Source: Acidimicrobiia bacterium
GTDB taxonomy: Bacteria; Actinomycetota; Acidimicrobiia; Spongiisociales; ZC4RG35
Assembly (NCBI GenBank): GCA_009377735.1
Contig: WHTL01000073.1
Location: 1-13,501 of the forward strand
Direction of reading: 5' to 3'
Length of the DNA: 13,501 bases
Below are positions 1 through 5,965 of this stretch, one piece after another; the stretch's first letter is position 1; each line of letters starts with the position of its first letter. Position numbers and translations under genes: made by a program. The notes under the pieces are model-generated. The model saw only the letters and a program-made list of their open reading frames with translations, made no database searches and was not told where the DNA came from.

Positions 1-279
1 ATCACCTGACTCTGATCCGTCGGTGTTGAGCTCGGTGCCGTCGACGATGTAGTCGGGGTTTTCGATCCCGTTCATCGCAGCGAGTTGTTCCAAGCTCATT
101 CCCAACTCCCGAGCTATCTCGGACAGGGTGTCTCCCGGCTTGACGGTGTAGCCGAATGAGCCCATCGACATGGCGAGAGTGAGGGTGCACCCTACGACCA
201 GGGCGCGTTTCAAATGACCACGTTTGGTGGTACGAAGATGAGCGCCACGCCGTGGGCGTAAGCGTTCGGACGATTTCAT
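1..279 (-). CDS. LysM-domain secreted or membrane-anchored protein, N-terminal part (runs off the left edge)
   Basis: The 93 visible residues start at ATG 279-277, 8 nt downstream of a GAGGAAGG ribosome binding site (288-295). The N-terminus is strongly basic (residues 1-25, many Arg/Lys), followed by a hydrophobic stretch (about 26-43) that can act as a signal peptide or anchor. A LysM domain follows at about residues 44-84: it opens YTVKPGDTLSEIARELG and continues with the typical LAAMNGI segment and a closing DGTEL. LysM domains bind peptidoglycan, so the product probably sits in or acts on the cell wall. The C-terminal part, which would show any enzyme domain such as NlpC/P60, peptidase M23 or transglycosylase, lies outside the window. 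The domain call is firm; the overall function is open. Confidence 0.85.
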   Translation of the reverse strand, partial: MKSSERLRPRRGAHLRTTKRGHLKRALVVGCTLTLAMSMGSFGYTVKPGDTLSEIARELGMSLEQLAAMNGIENPDYIVDGTELNTDGSESGD

Positions 280-291
280 GGGTATAGCCTT

Positions 292-316
292 CCTCGGCCC
301 CTGAATCCGCCCGAGG
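292..316 (-). promoter_or_regulatory. Inverted repeat in the LysM-gene leader covering part of the ribosome binding site
   Basis: CCTCGG (292-297) and CCGAGG (311-316) are perfect inverted repeats separated by 13 nt. On the minus-strand transcript the 3' arm contains the first half of the GAGGAAGG ribosome binding site, so folding would partly hide it. Bases 295-316 are also 21/22 identical to 4327-4348, which lies after a predicted minus-strand promoter. The repeat and the duplication are seen directly; a regulatory role is inference. I compared it with known riboswitch classes, including the cyclic di-AMP ydaO class often found before LysM genes, and could not match it. Confidence 0.4.
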
Positions 317-327
317 TACCGAGAGAC

Positions 328-355
328 ACGTTACACACTTGTTCGGAGATGTCCA
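328..355 (-). promoter_or_regulatory. Candidate promoter of the LysM gene
   Basis: On the minus strand TGGACA (355-350, one mismatch to TTGACA) is followed after 16 nt by TAACGT (333-328, TANNNT type). Transcription would start near 321, giving a leader of about 41 nt that contains the inverted repeat and the ribosome binding site. This is consensus matching only. Confidence 0.35.
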
Positions 356-381
356 GTCGAGGACGGAAATCCCTAAACCAC

Positions 382-409
382 TAGTTGAGAGTTAGCATAA
401 CCTCAACTA
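382..409 (-). terminator. Hairpin downstream of rlmN
   Basis: TAGTTGAG (382-389) and CTCAACTA (402-409) form a perfect 8-bp stem. It continues, after a single bulged A, into GTTA/TAAC (391-394 with 398-401) around a GCA loop. It begins 5 nt past the rlmN stop codon. No run of T follows, so it is either a U-tract-less terminator or a 3'-end stabilising hairpin. Confidence 0.5.
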
Positions 410-414
410 CAGGG

Positions 415-1449
415 TCAGGTGGTTGCGCTCACCACCCGCAGCTGTCCGCAGGCGGCGTCGATGTCGCGTCCCCGGGTGTCACGGACGGTGACATTGACCC
501 CGTGGCCCTCGAGGAGGTGACGGAATTCCTCGATCCTGGGGGAGGTGCGCTCCTCGGTGAAGGGAGTGGGATTGAGGGGGATCAGGTTGACATGCGCCAC
601 CATCCGGTGGGCAATCTCGGCAAGGAGTCGGGCCTGCTCGTCGGTGTCGTTGACACCGTCCATCATGGTCCACTCGATCGAAGGTCTGCGGCGGGTGGTA
701 TCGGCGTGATAACGCACTGCCTCTGTCAGATCGGCGAGGGGGTAACGCCGGTTGATGGGGACAATCCGACTGCGGGTCTCGTCGTCGGCGGCGTGAAGAC
801 TCACCGCCAGATTCACCCTCCAGGGCTCCTCGGCGAGACGACGGATGCCAGGGACCATCCCAACCGTGGAGACGGTCAACGACCGGGCCGACATGGCGAA
901 CTCGCCAGTCATCCGACGTATCGCCTCGCGTACCCTCCGATAGTTCGCAAGAGGCTCACCCATTCCCATGAACACGACATTGGTGAGACGCTCCGGGGTG
1001 TTAGGCATCCCCACCATTCGGAGATACGCCTTCGCATATCCAATCTGAGCGGTGATCTCGCCCGGCTCCAGATGACGCTCGAAGCCGAATTGCCCCGTGG
1101 CGCAGAAGGTACAACCAAGGGCGCACCCTGCCTGAGACGAGATGCACACCGTGGCACGTCGGGGATAACCCATGAGCACGGTCTCGATGTCGGCGCCGTC
1201 GGGGGTGCGGAAGAGCCACTTCTTCGTTCTGCCACCGTCGCCCGATTGCTCCCGGATCACCTCGAACGGCCACAACCCATCCTCGAACCGGTGGCGGAGG
1301 GTTCCGGGCAGGTTGGTCATGTCCTCGGTACTCAGAACCGGTGTCCGGTAGAGCCATTCCCTGACCTGATCTGAGCGGTAGGCCGGCTCGTCGGGAAACA
1401 GGGATGCGAGATCATCGGGATCGTGGAGATAAAGGCTCCCCTCGGTCAT
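415..1449 (-). CDS. rlmN: RlmN, dual-specificity 23S rRNA (A2503-C2)/tRNA (A37-C2) methyltransferase
   Basis: The 344-residue protein is the usual size for RlmN, a cytoplasmic radical-SAM enzyme that makes 2-methyladenosine in 23S rRNA and in some tRNAs. The radical-SAM cluster motif CxxxCxxC is Cys109, Cys113 and Cys116 (CALGCTFCATG), preceded by the family-typical VCISSQAG. The GMGEPLANY segment at about 163-170 and SLHA at 217-220 are also characteristic. The C-terminal RDTRGRDIDAACGQL (323-337) carries Cys334, the cysteine that is transiently methylated in this family, so all key residues are present. ATG 1449-1447 overlaps the stop of the upstream helix-hairpin-helix gene by four bases (ATGA), which suggests translational coupling. 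A hairpin follows the stop codon. Confidence 0.96.
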   Translation of the reverse strand: MTEGSLYLHDPDDLASLFPDEPAYRSDQVREWLYRTPVLSTEDMTNLPGTLRHRFEDGLWPFEVIREQSGDGGRTKKWLFRTPDGADIETVLMGYPRRATVCISSQAGCALGCTFCATGQFGFERHLEPGEITAQIGYAKAYLRMVGMPNTPERLTNVVFMGMGEPLANYRRVREAIRRMTGEFAMSARSLTVSTVGMVPGIRRLAEEPWRVNLAVSLHAADDETRSRIVPINRRYPLADLTEAVRYHADTTRRRPSIEWTMMDGVNDTDEQARLLAEIAHRMVAHVNLIPLNPTPFTEERTSPRIEEFRHLLEGHGVNVTVRDTRGRDIDAACGQLRVVSATT

Positions 1450-1757
1450 GTAAGCTCGCCGGCCCGATCGATCCAGAGCCGGGCGCGTTCGGCGGTCACC
1501 TCGATCTGCGTGGCGATCATCTCGGCGTCTGCCACCGCCAGTGCCCGGACATCGCTGATGCCCATCGAGGCAAGACGCTCGGCGTATGCGGGTCCGATGC
1601 CCGTGATATCGGTCACCGGGGTGGGGGGACCATCTGAGCGAAAGGCTGGCGTCTCTGCACGATCCGAGGTTGGTACCTGGATGAAGCGATCCCGGGCCGA
1701 CCAGACCAGGGCGGCTACCGCGGCGACTGTCCCAACGATCTTGGTGAGTGTTCTCAT
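1446..1757 (-). CDS. Small membrane-anchored helix-hairpin-helix protein, translationally coupled to rlmN
   Basis: This 103-residue protein has an N-terminal hydrophobic segment (about residues 5-20), a variable linker rich in Pro, Ser and Asp (25-47), and a C-terminal helix-hairpin-helix domain. The core is PVTDITGIGPAYAERLASMG (47-66), followed by an Asp/Ala-rich helix and an ERARLWIDRAGEL end. The TGIGPAYAERL turn is the classic HhH hairpin, and the arrangement resembles DUF4332-type or L21-like HhH domains that bind nucleic acid or mediate protein contacts. The predicted topology puts a short N-terminus in or across the membrane with the HhH domain most likely cytoplasmic. The stop overlaps the rlmN start (ATGA). 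It is divergent from the F420 oxidoreductase gene, with 34 bp between the starts. A TACTCT box (1773-1768) lies 10 nt before its ATG. The function is unknown. Confidence 0.85.
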   Translation of the reverse strand: MRTLTKIVGTVAAVAALVWSARDRFIQVPTSDRAETPAFRSDGPPTPVTDITGIGPAYAERLASMGISDVRALAVADAEMIATQIEVTAERARLWIDRAGELT

Positions 1758-1779
1758 CGTGGCGCCAAGAGTATCTCTC

Positions 1780-1785
1780 TATCGT
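1780..1785 (+). promoter_or_regulatory. Candidate -10 box for a leaderless oxidoreductase transcript
   Basis: TATCGT (TANNNT type) ends 6 nt before ATG 1792, so transcription would start at or next to the start codon. No Shine-Dalgarno sequence is present. The spacing matches that before the sortase gene (4439-4444). The divergent gap is only 34 bp, so this promoter must overlap that of the HhH-rlmN unit. Confidence 0.4.
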
Positions 1786-1791
1786 GATGAT

Positions 1792-2814
1792 ATGAAGATC
1801 GACGCCTATTTTCCGCCGGACCCACCCGAGAACGCCGTACTCGGGGCCACCGAGGCTGCTTCACGCGGTTTCGACGGGTTCTTCACCTCAGAGACGCGCC
1901 ATGATCCCTTTCTGCCGCTTGTCCTCGCCGCCGGTGCCAGCACCGATCTCGACCTGGGTACCGCCATCGCCGTGGCATTCGCCCGTTCGCCGATGGTGAC
2001 AGCCATGACATCGTGGGATCTGGCCCGTCTCAGCGGGGGACGGTTCATCCTGGGTCTGGGGACCCAGGTCAAGCCACACATCACCCGTAGGTTCGGAATG
2101 GACTGGGAACGTCCCACGGACCATCTCCGTGATTACATCGGTGCGGTGCGCGCCATTTGGGAGACATGGGAGAACGGGAGCCCGCTGCGATATAACGGGG
2201 AGTTTTACCGGCTCAGCCTGATGACGCCGTTCTTCGACCCGGGACCCATTGGACATGAGATCCCGATTTTCATCGCCGGGGTGGGTCCGGTCTTGTCCCG
2301 TCTGGCTGGTGAGGTGGCAGATGGTTTCCACATACATCCGTTCCATACCGTCCCGTACCTCGAGTCGGTGGTCATACCCGGTATCGAATCGGGTGCCCTA
2401 GACACAGGGCGGAACCCGGGCGCTCTCACCAAGGCCAGCGCCGTGTTCGTCGTTACAGGTGAGAAGCAGCACGAACTGGAGAAGCAGATGGTCGCCGTCA
2501 AACAACAGATCGCGTTCTACGCGTCGACACCGTCGTATCGTCCGGTGCTGGAGGCGTCCGGCTGGGATTTCGGAGAGCAGCTCAACACCATGAGCAGGAA
2601 AGGGCAATGGGAGGAGATGGCCGGGCTCATAACCGACGACGTGGTGTCACAGGTGGGAGTGGTCGCCCCGCTCGACGATTTGGGCGATGCCATTGCAAAT
2701 CGTTATCGAGGTCTGGTCGACAGACTCGGTATCTATACCCTCGGCTCCGAATCCGCGATTCCCGATGGTCGTATCGGTGAGGTGATCGCCGCGCTCAAGA
2801 GCCCTTCCATCTAG
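1792..2814 (+). CDS. LLM-class F420-dependent oxidoreductase (TIGR03617-like)
   Basis: The 340-residue protein is a bacterial luciferase-like (TIM barrel) oxidoreductase that should use reduced coenzyme F420 to transfer hydride to an unknown substrate in the cytoplasm. Seen in the sequence: an N-terminal strand MKIDAYFPP, then ATEAASRGFDGFFTSETRHDPFLPL (20-43), the barrel segment LDLGTAIAVAFARSP (53-67), and the LLM hallmark ARLSGGRFILGLGTQ (78-92) followed by VKPHITRRFGM. A second barrel motif, IPIFIAGVGP, lies near 157-166. This combination is typical of the actinobacterial TIGR03617 group. ATG 1792 is chosen because the family starts here with MKIDAYFPP; longer in-frame starts would run through the divergent HhH gene. 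The 3' end overlaps the convergent crotonase gene by 20 bp. The substrate cannot be deduced. Confidence 0.9.
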   Translation: MKIDAYFPPDPPENAVLGATEAASRGFDGFFTSETRHDPFLPLVLAAGASTDLDLGTAIAVAFARSPMVTAMTSWDLARLSGGRFILGLGTQVKPHITRRFGMDWERPTDHLRDYIGAVRAIWETWENGSPLRYNGEFYRLSLMTPFFDPGPIGHEIPIFIAGVGPVLSRLAGEVADGFHIHPFHTVPYLESVVIPGIESGALDTGRNPGALTKASAVFVVTGEKQHELEKQMVAVKQQIAFYASTPSYRPVLEASGWDFGEQLNTMSRKGQWEEMAGLITDDVVSQVGVVAPLDDLGDAIANRYRGLVDRLGIYTLGSESAIPDGRIGEVIAALKSPSI

Positions 2815-3583
2815 GCGCTCGTTTCTCGAGGAACGCCGAGACACCTTCCCGGGCATCGTCGGTAGCCGCAACCTCGGTGAGACCATCCTGAAGCCGATCC
2901 AGGGCGCGGTCGAGGGCGAGATCCTCGACCTCGTAGAAGAGGCGCCGACCCATGGCGAGGACGATGGGGCTCTTGGCCGTGAGCTCGTTCACGTACTCGT
3001 CGACAGCGTCGTCCAGATCGTCTCTGCCAACCACCCGTGAGATAGCCCCCATCTCGAGTGCCTCATCAGGAGTGATCAAGGTACCGGTCATCATCATCTC
3101 AAGGACCTTGCGGTGGGGTGAGACCCTTTGCAGTATGGCTGAGATCATCATCGGCCAGAGCCCGACGTTGATCTCAGGAGTGCCCAGCTTGGCATCGTCG
3201 ACGCAGACGACGATGTCGCAGGCGACCGCCAATCCGAAGCCCCCGGCGAGAGCGTGGCCGTTGACCCGTGCGATGGTCGGTTTGCCTCCGGACCTCATCA
3301 GCCGGAAGAGATCGGCAAGGGCACCACGTTCCTCGTGACGATCTCCGTCGTCTTCGTCGTCGACAAAGCCCGAAGCGAGGTCCCCACCCGCGGAGAAGGC
3401 CTGCTCGCCTGTCCCGGTATATACGATGACGCGGACATCGTCGTCGACGATGGCGGTATCGGTGGCCTCAAGCAACCGCCTCATGGTGACGGTCGACATG
3501 GGATTGCGGCGCTCCGGGTCGTTGATGGTGATGGTCGCCCGGTTATCGACCGCCTCGTAGACGATGGTGTTGTCGGTATTCAT
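2795..3583 (-). CDS. Enoyl-CoA hydratase/isomerase (crotonase) family protein
   Basis: The 262-residue length is normal for a crotonase-fold acyl-CoA enzyme. Oxyanion-hole segments are present at AFSAGGDL (62-69) and at HALAGGFGLAVACDI (110-124). The TPEINVGLWP motif (135-144) carries Glu137, matching the second catalytic glutamate (Glu164 of rat mitochondrial hydratase). The first catalytic glutamate (Glu144 in rat) aligns with Gly117, so straightforward hydratase activity is doubtful. An isomerase, hydrolase or other crotonase reaction is more likely. The C-terminus FLEKRAPRWKGS is typical of the family. ATG 3583-3581 is preceded at 7 nt by a TACCGT box (3596-3591), again suggesting a leaderless message. 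The gene is convergent with the F420 oxidoreductase and divergent from the DUF5317 gene. Confidence 0.9.
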   Translation of the reverse strand: MNTDNTIVYEAVDNRATITINDPERRNPMSTVTMRRLLEATDTAIVDDDVRVIVYTGTGEQAFSAGGDLASGFVDDEDDGDRHEERGALADLFRLMRSGGKPTIARVNGHALAGGFGLAVACDIVVCVDDAKLGTPEINVGLWPMMISAILQRVSPHRKVLEMMMTGTLITPDEALEMGAISRVVGRDDLDDAVDEYVNELTAKSPIVLAMGRRLFYEVEDLALDRALDRLQDGLTEVAATDDAREGVSAFLEKRAPRWKGS

Positions 3584-3590
3584 GGATCTG

Positions 3591-3596
3591 ACGGTA
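3591..3596 (-). promoter_or_regulatory. Candidate -10 box for the crotonase gene
   Basis: On the minus strand TACCGT (3596-3591) lies 7 nt before ATG 3583, and no Shine-Dalgarno sequence is visible. This is the same leaderless geometry as at 1780 and 4439. The 90-bp gap to the divergent DUF5317 gene leaves room for two promoters. Confidence 0.33.
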
Positions 3597-3653
3597 ATGG
3601 AGGGTGGAACGGGAAATCGGACTTAGGGACGACGCCCCGTTGCTGATCGCGAT

Positions 3654-3674
3654 TGCCTACCGTGGTGGTAGGCA
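3654..3674 (+). promoter_or_regulatory. 8-bp inverted repeat abutting the DUF5317 start codon
   Basis: TGCCTACC (3654-3661) and GGTAGGCA (3667-3674) are a perfect inverted repeat with a 5-nt spacer. The right arm includes the A of the chosen ATG. The left arm contains a TACCGT-type box (3658-3663). It could be a repressor operator over the start site, or an RNA hairpin closing the start codon if transcription begins upstream. The repeat is seen directly; the role is inference. Confidence 0.4.
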
Positions 3675-4270
3675 TGCTTTGGATCGTGATCGTCCTTCTA
3701 GTGGCCACGGTCGTGGCTCTTGTTCGAGGGGGAAGACTCGCCAATCTGGCGGATATCAGACTCCGTCTTTGGTGGTTGCTTCCGCTGGGATTCCTCCTGC
3801 AGCTCGCCACGGCCTTCGTCCCAACCGAGAACCGCTGGCGGGGGGTGGGTATTGGCTTGGTCCTGCTCTCCTTCGTACCGCTCCTGGTACTCGTCATCCT
3901 CAACAGAGAGAGGAGCGGTATGTGGCTGGCGGGGATCGGCGTCCTCTTGAATTTCTCGGTCATCGCCCTGAACGGCGGTATGCCCGTGCTCACCGAGGCA
4001 GCCAACGTCGCGGCCGGTGGTATCGCCAGTAGTTCCTTCGAGGAGAGCTTCAAACATGTCCGGCTCGACGAGACCACCCGTCTCTCCTTCCTGGGTGATG
4101 TCATTCCGATGCGGCTGTTGGGACAGGGCCAGGTCGTCTCGCTCGGCGATGTCTTCCTCGCCGTTGGTCTGGGTCGTTTCCTCGAATCGGAACTACGACG
4201 CCCGGTGCGCTGGTTCAAACGGGGCGTGAGCTCCAAAGCGGGTTCGGCCACCAGGTTCCGTAGGACGTAG
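3674..4270 (+). CDS. DUF5317 family integral membrane protein
   Basis: The 198-residue hydrophobic protein has membrane segments at about 1-17, 33-49, 57-77, 83-99 and possibly 153-170, and a basic C-terminal tail (RRPVRWFKRGVSSKAGSATRFRRT region, 175-198) that is probably cytoplasmic. Family-like signatures are the LNGGMPVL segment (99-106), LGDVIPMRL (140-148) and a SLGD motif near 157. I recognise the arrangement as DUF5317, a family with no assigned function that is common in actinobacteria and clostridia. ATG 3674 is preferred because it begins the first membrane helix; in-frame TTG 3653 and GTG 3662/3665 would only add polar residues inside the inverted repeat. No clear Shine-Dalgarno sequence is present. 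A strong hairpin follows 22 bp after the stop, so it is probably transcribed alone. Confidence 0.8.
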   Translation: MLWIVIVLLVATVVALVRGGRLANLADIRLRLWWLLPLGFLLQLATAFVPTENRWRGVGIGLVLLSFVPLLVLVILNRERSGMWLAGIGVLLNFSVIALNGGMPVLTEAANVAAGGIASSSFEESFKHVRLDETTRLSFLGDVIPMRLLGQGQVVSLGDVFLAVGLGRFLESELRRPVRWFKRGVSSKAGSATRFRRT

Positions 4271-4292
4271 GTGCAGTGCTCGTCTCACAAAG

Positions 4293-4321
4293 CAATCGCC
4301 CCACCGTTGGTGGGGCGATTG
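4293..4321. terminator. Very strong 13-bp hairpin after the DUF5317 gene
   Basis: The arms 4293-4305 and 4309-4321 are perfectly complementary (CAATCGCCCCACC against GGTGGGGCGATTG) around a 3-nt GTT loop. On the plus strand it is followed by GGAGGAC with no T run. On the minus strand it is followed by CTTTGTG, a weak U tract. It can terminate the DUF5317 transcript and, at least as well, a minus-strand transcript coming from the promoter at 4354-4382. Confidence 0.75.
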
Positions 4322-4347
4322 GAGGACGGCCCCTGACTCCGCCCGAG
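4293..4347 (-). ncRNA. Candidate short minus-strand RNA between the DUF5317 and sortase genes
   Basis: A minus-strand promoter-like pair (4382-4354) predicts a start near 4347, and the 13-bp hairpin (4321-4293) would end the transcript after about 55-62 nt. Its first ~20 nt are the motif that is 21/22 identical to the LysM-gene leader (295-316). No reading frame of useful size is present. An RNA of this size is possible but untested; the motif could instead be a DNA site next to two promoters. Confidence 0.25.
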
Positions 4348-4353
4348 GGTCGG

Positions 4354-4382
4354 AATCTAACCGGGCGAATCGCACGGCACAA
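4354..4382 (-). promoter_or_regulatory. Candidate minus-strand promoter in the sortase upstream region
   Basis: On the minus strand TTGTGC (4382-4377) is followed after exactly 17 nt by TAGATT (4359-4354). It points away from the sortase gene towards the terminator-like hairpin, and no protein gene lies downstream on that strand before the hairpin. Consensus matching only. Confidence 0.33.
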
Positions 4383-4438
4383 CTAGAAATGTCTGGTAGA
4401 AAGTTCTGGTCGTCGCGTGGTGGGTACCACTTGGCCGG

Positions 4439-4444
4439 TAGAAT
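4439..4444 (+). promoter_or_regulatory. Candidate -10 box for a leaderless sortase transcript
   Basis: TAGAAT ends 6 nt before ATG 4451, so the predicted start site coincides with the start codon, and there is no Shine-Dalgarno sequence. Where a -35 box would lie (about 4416-4421), a small inverted repeat GTGGT-GGGT-ACCAC (4417-4430) occurs, which could be an operator. Confidence 0.4.
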
Positions 4445-4450
4445 TTGGTG

Positions 4451-5287
4451 ATGCGCAAAGTGGTCCGGGGACTCGGGTGGCTCCTGGTGGTGTTCGCGGT
4501 GGTCGTCGCCCAGTTCATCGTCTATGAGTTGTGGTATTCCGATGTGTTGACTGCCCGCGCCCAGGAAGCGGCCGCCGTCGAGTTGGATGAGATCCTTGCG
4601 ACCAGTGCTACCCAGCCCTCGATCGTGGTCGCCGAAACTTCGACATCGCCACAGTCGACCAGTGCTTCCACCACCACGATTCCTCCAACAACGACGGCAC
4701 CGCCACCGCCTACTACCACGCCGCCTACGACGCCACCCCCCACCACCAAGCCCGAGAAGGAGATCAGGCTTTACCCCGAGGAATGGGCGGACGATGTGGG
4801 TGGCCCCATCGGTCGCATCTCCATTCCTTCGGTCGATCTCGATGTGGTGCTGTTTGCCGGTGTCGATACCGAGACGCTCAAGAAGGGACCCGGCGCCATG
4901 CCCAGCACCTCGTTCCCCGGACAGCCGGGAAATGCCACTATCAGCGGTCATCGCACCACTTATGGGCGCCCATTTCACGATCTCGAGGAGCTGGAACCCG
5001 GGGATGAGATTCTAGTGGAAACGGCGGTGGGCACCCACACCTATGCGGTGCGCCGACTCTTTATCGTCCCACCGACCGGGGTGTGGGTGACCGATGAAAT
5101 GGCCGGTGGATGGCTCACCCTCACGGCGTGTCATCCCAAGTACAGCGCTGCGCAACGACTTATCGTCCAGGCCGAGATGGTCAAGGGCCCCAATGCCCCC
5201 CTCGCTCGTCACCTCAGTGAGATCGAGCCTCCGATTCCACGCGACGAGGAGGATAAGCCAATCGAGATCATCTTCGGCGAGTTCTGA
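4451..5287 (+). CDS. Class E sortase (membrane-anchored transpeptidase)
   Basis: The 278-residue protein has one N-terminal membrane segment (about 8-26), a Thr/Pro/Ser low-complexity stalk (about 66-100), and a sortase domain from about 115 to 245. The catalytic triad is visible: His167 in ISGHRTTYGRPF, Cys227 in TLTACHPKYSAAQR, and Arg236 in the same motif. TxTxCxPxYSAxxR with HRTTYG is the class E pattern of high-GC actinobacteria, which cleave LAXTG-like signals and link proteins to peptidoglycan outside the cell. An acidic tail of about 30 residues follows. No sortase substrate signal is seen in this window. ATG 4451 is chosen over TTG 4445 and GTG 4448 because of the TAGAAT box 6 nt before it. 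The stop overlaps the start of a small membrane protein gene (TGATG). Confidence 0.92.
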   Translation: MRKVVRGLGWLLVVFAVVVAQFIVYELWYSDVLTARAQEAAAVELDEILATSATQPSIVVAETSTSPQSTSASTTTIPPTTTAPPPPTTTPPTTPPPTTKPEKEIRLYPEEWADDVGGPIGRISIPSVDLDVVLFAGVDTETLKKGPGAMPSTSFPGQPGNATISGHRTTYGRPFHDLEELEPGDEILVETAVGTHTYAVRRLFIVPPTGVWVTDEMAGGWLTLTACHPKYSAAQRLIVQAEMVKGPNAPLARHLSEIEPPIPRDEEDKPIEIIFGEF

Positions 5288-5445
5288 TGTGGCGGCGACT
5301 TCACTGGTCGCTCAAGGCCCTCATCGTCCTCATCCTGTTGGTGGGGAGTTTCTTCCTACTCATCCCGGTCTTCGAGTGGGCAGAGCAATTCCTCGATCCC
5401 GGTGGTGCCGTGGGATCGGCTGTGGTCACTCGATCTCACGGGTGA
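5287..5445 (+). CDS. Small single-pass membrane protein coupled to the sortase
   Basis: An uninterrupted 52-codon frame starts at ATG 5287-5289, sharing its A with the sortase stop (TGATG), and ends with TGA at 5443-5445. The product begins MWRRLHWSLKALIVLILLVG: a basic, aromatic N-terminus, then one hydrophobic helix (about residues 9-29), then a short tail with FEWAEQFLDPGGAVG. The charge distribution (Arg/Lys before the helix, acidic after it) predicts an N-in, C-out orientation. The TGATG coupling and typical membrane-protein composition argue for a real gene, probably a sortase partner. Short membrane proteins following class E sortases are known in other actinobacteria, to my recollection. 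Its last 20 bp overlap the end of the convergent thioredoxin-like gene. Confidence 0.72.
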   Translation: MWRRLHWSLKALIVLILLVGSFFLLIPVFEWAEQFLDPGGAVGSAVVTRSHG

Positions 5446-5965
5446 GGTCCACCAGGGTGGTGGTGTTGACCTGACCGTCGACAATCTCCTGCACGATCCC
5501 ATTGGAATCGATGATGATCGTCGCCGGCAGGCCGAACGTTTGGTATGCGTCACGGAACGGACCCTCGTCAAAGGCCGTTGGATAGGCAGGCCTGAGCTCA
5601 TCGATCAGTTCCCGGGCGGGTTCCAGTTGGTCCTGTACGGCCACACCGACCACCGCGATCCCCGGATTCTTCATTGCAAATACGGAGAGGTCGGGGATCT
5701 CCTCACGACAGGGCACACACCACGACGCCCAAAGATTGACTACGAGCGGACGTCCGTCGTTGGCTTGGTGCCTCTGCAATGAGAAGGTTCCCCCGCCGAG
5801 CAGGTCCACCTCGAATGCTGGGGCGCGCTCTTCCAAGGTCACCGTCTCCGGCGCCGAGGTATCGAACACCAGGACGAGGATCGCGGTGACGGCCACGAAC
5901 AATCCGATGAGAAGACCTGTCGCCAGACGCCCACTCCGTGTCGCGGGCATCGAGACCGTACTCAC
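5426..5965 (-). CDS. TlpA/ResA-like membrane-tethered thioredoxin
   Basis: The 179-residue protein has an N-terminal membrane helix (about 14-34) and a redoxin/AhpC-TSA-type thioredoxin fold. The active site WASWCVPCREE puts Cys83 and Cys86 in a CVPC motif, with the cis-proline in FGLPATIIID (Pro147). These features match TlpA/ResA-type thiol-disulfide oxidoreductases facing the outside of the cytoplasmic membrane, which reduce disulfides during cytochrome c maturation or repair extracytoplasmic thiols. GTG 5965-5963 overlaps the aconitase stop (GTGA), indicating coupling. An in-frame ATG at 5950 is an alternative start that would remove five residues and not affect the membrane helix. The sequence does not show what substrate it has. 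Its 3' end overlaps the small membrane-protein gene by 20 bp. Confidence 0.88.
   Translation of the reverse strand: MSTVSMPATRSGRLATGLLIGLFVAVTAILVLVFDTSAPETVTLEERAPAFEVDLLGGGTFSLQRHQANDGRPLVVNLWASWCVPCREEIPDLSVFAMKNPGIAVVGVAVQDQLEPARELIDELRPAYPTAFDEGPFRDAYQTFGLPATIIIDSNGIVQEIVDGQVNTTTLVDLTREIE

Noticed and set aside
280..415. Cyclic di-AMP (ydaO-type) riboswitch before the LysM gene
   Set aside because: Such riboswitches often precede LysM genes, but the conserved blocks (GGGGGACCCA-, GGGUGAAUCC- and CAGCUAACC-like) are not recognisable here and the predicted leader is too short.
385..1374. Large plus-strand frame opposite rlmN
   Set aside because: It is antisense to an unmistakable RlmN and its protein has no recognisable domain.
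4321..4380. tRNA or tRNA fragment before the sortase
   Set aside because: No acceptor stem, anticodon arm or T-arm consensus could be assembled from this stretch.
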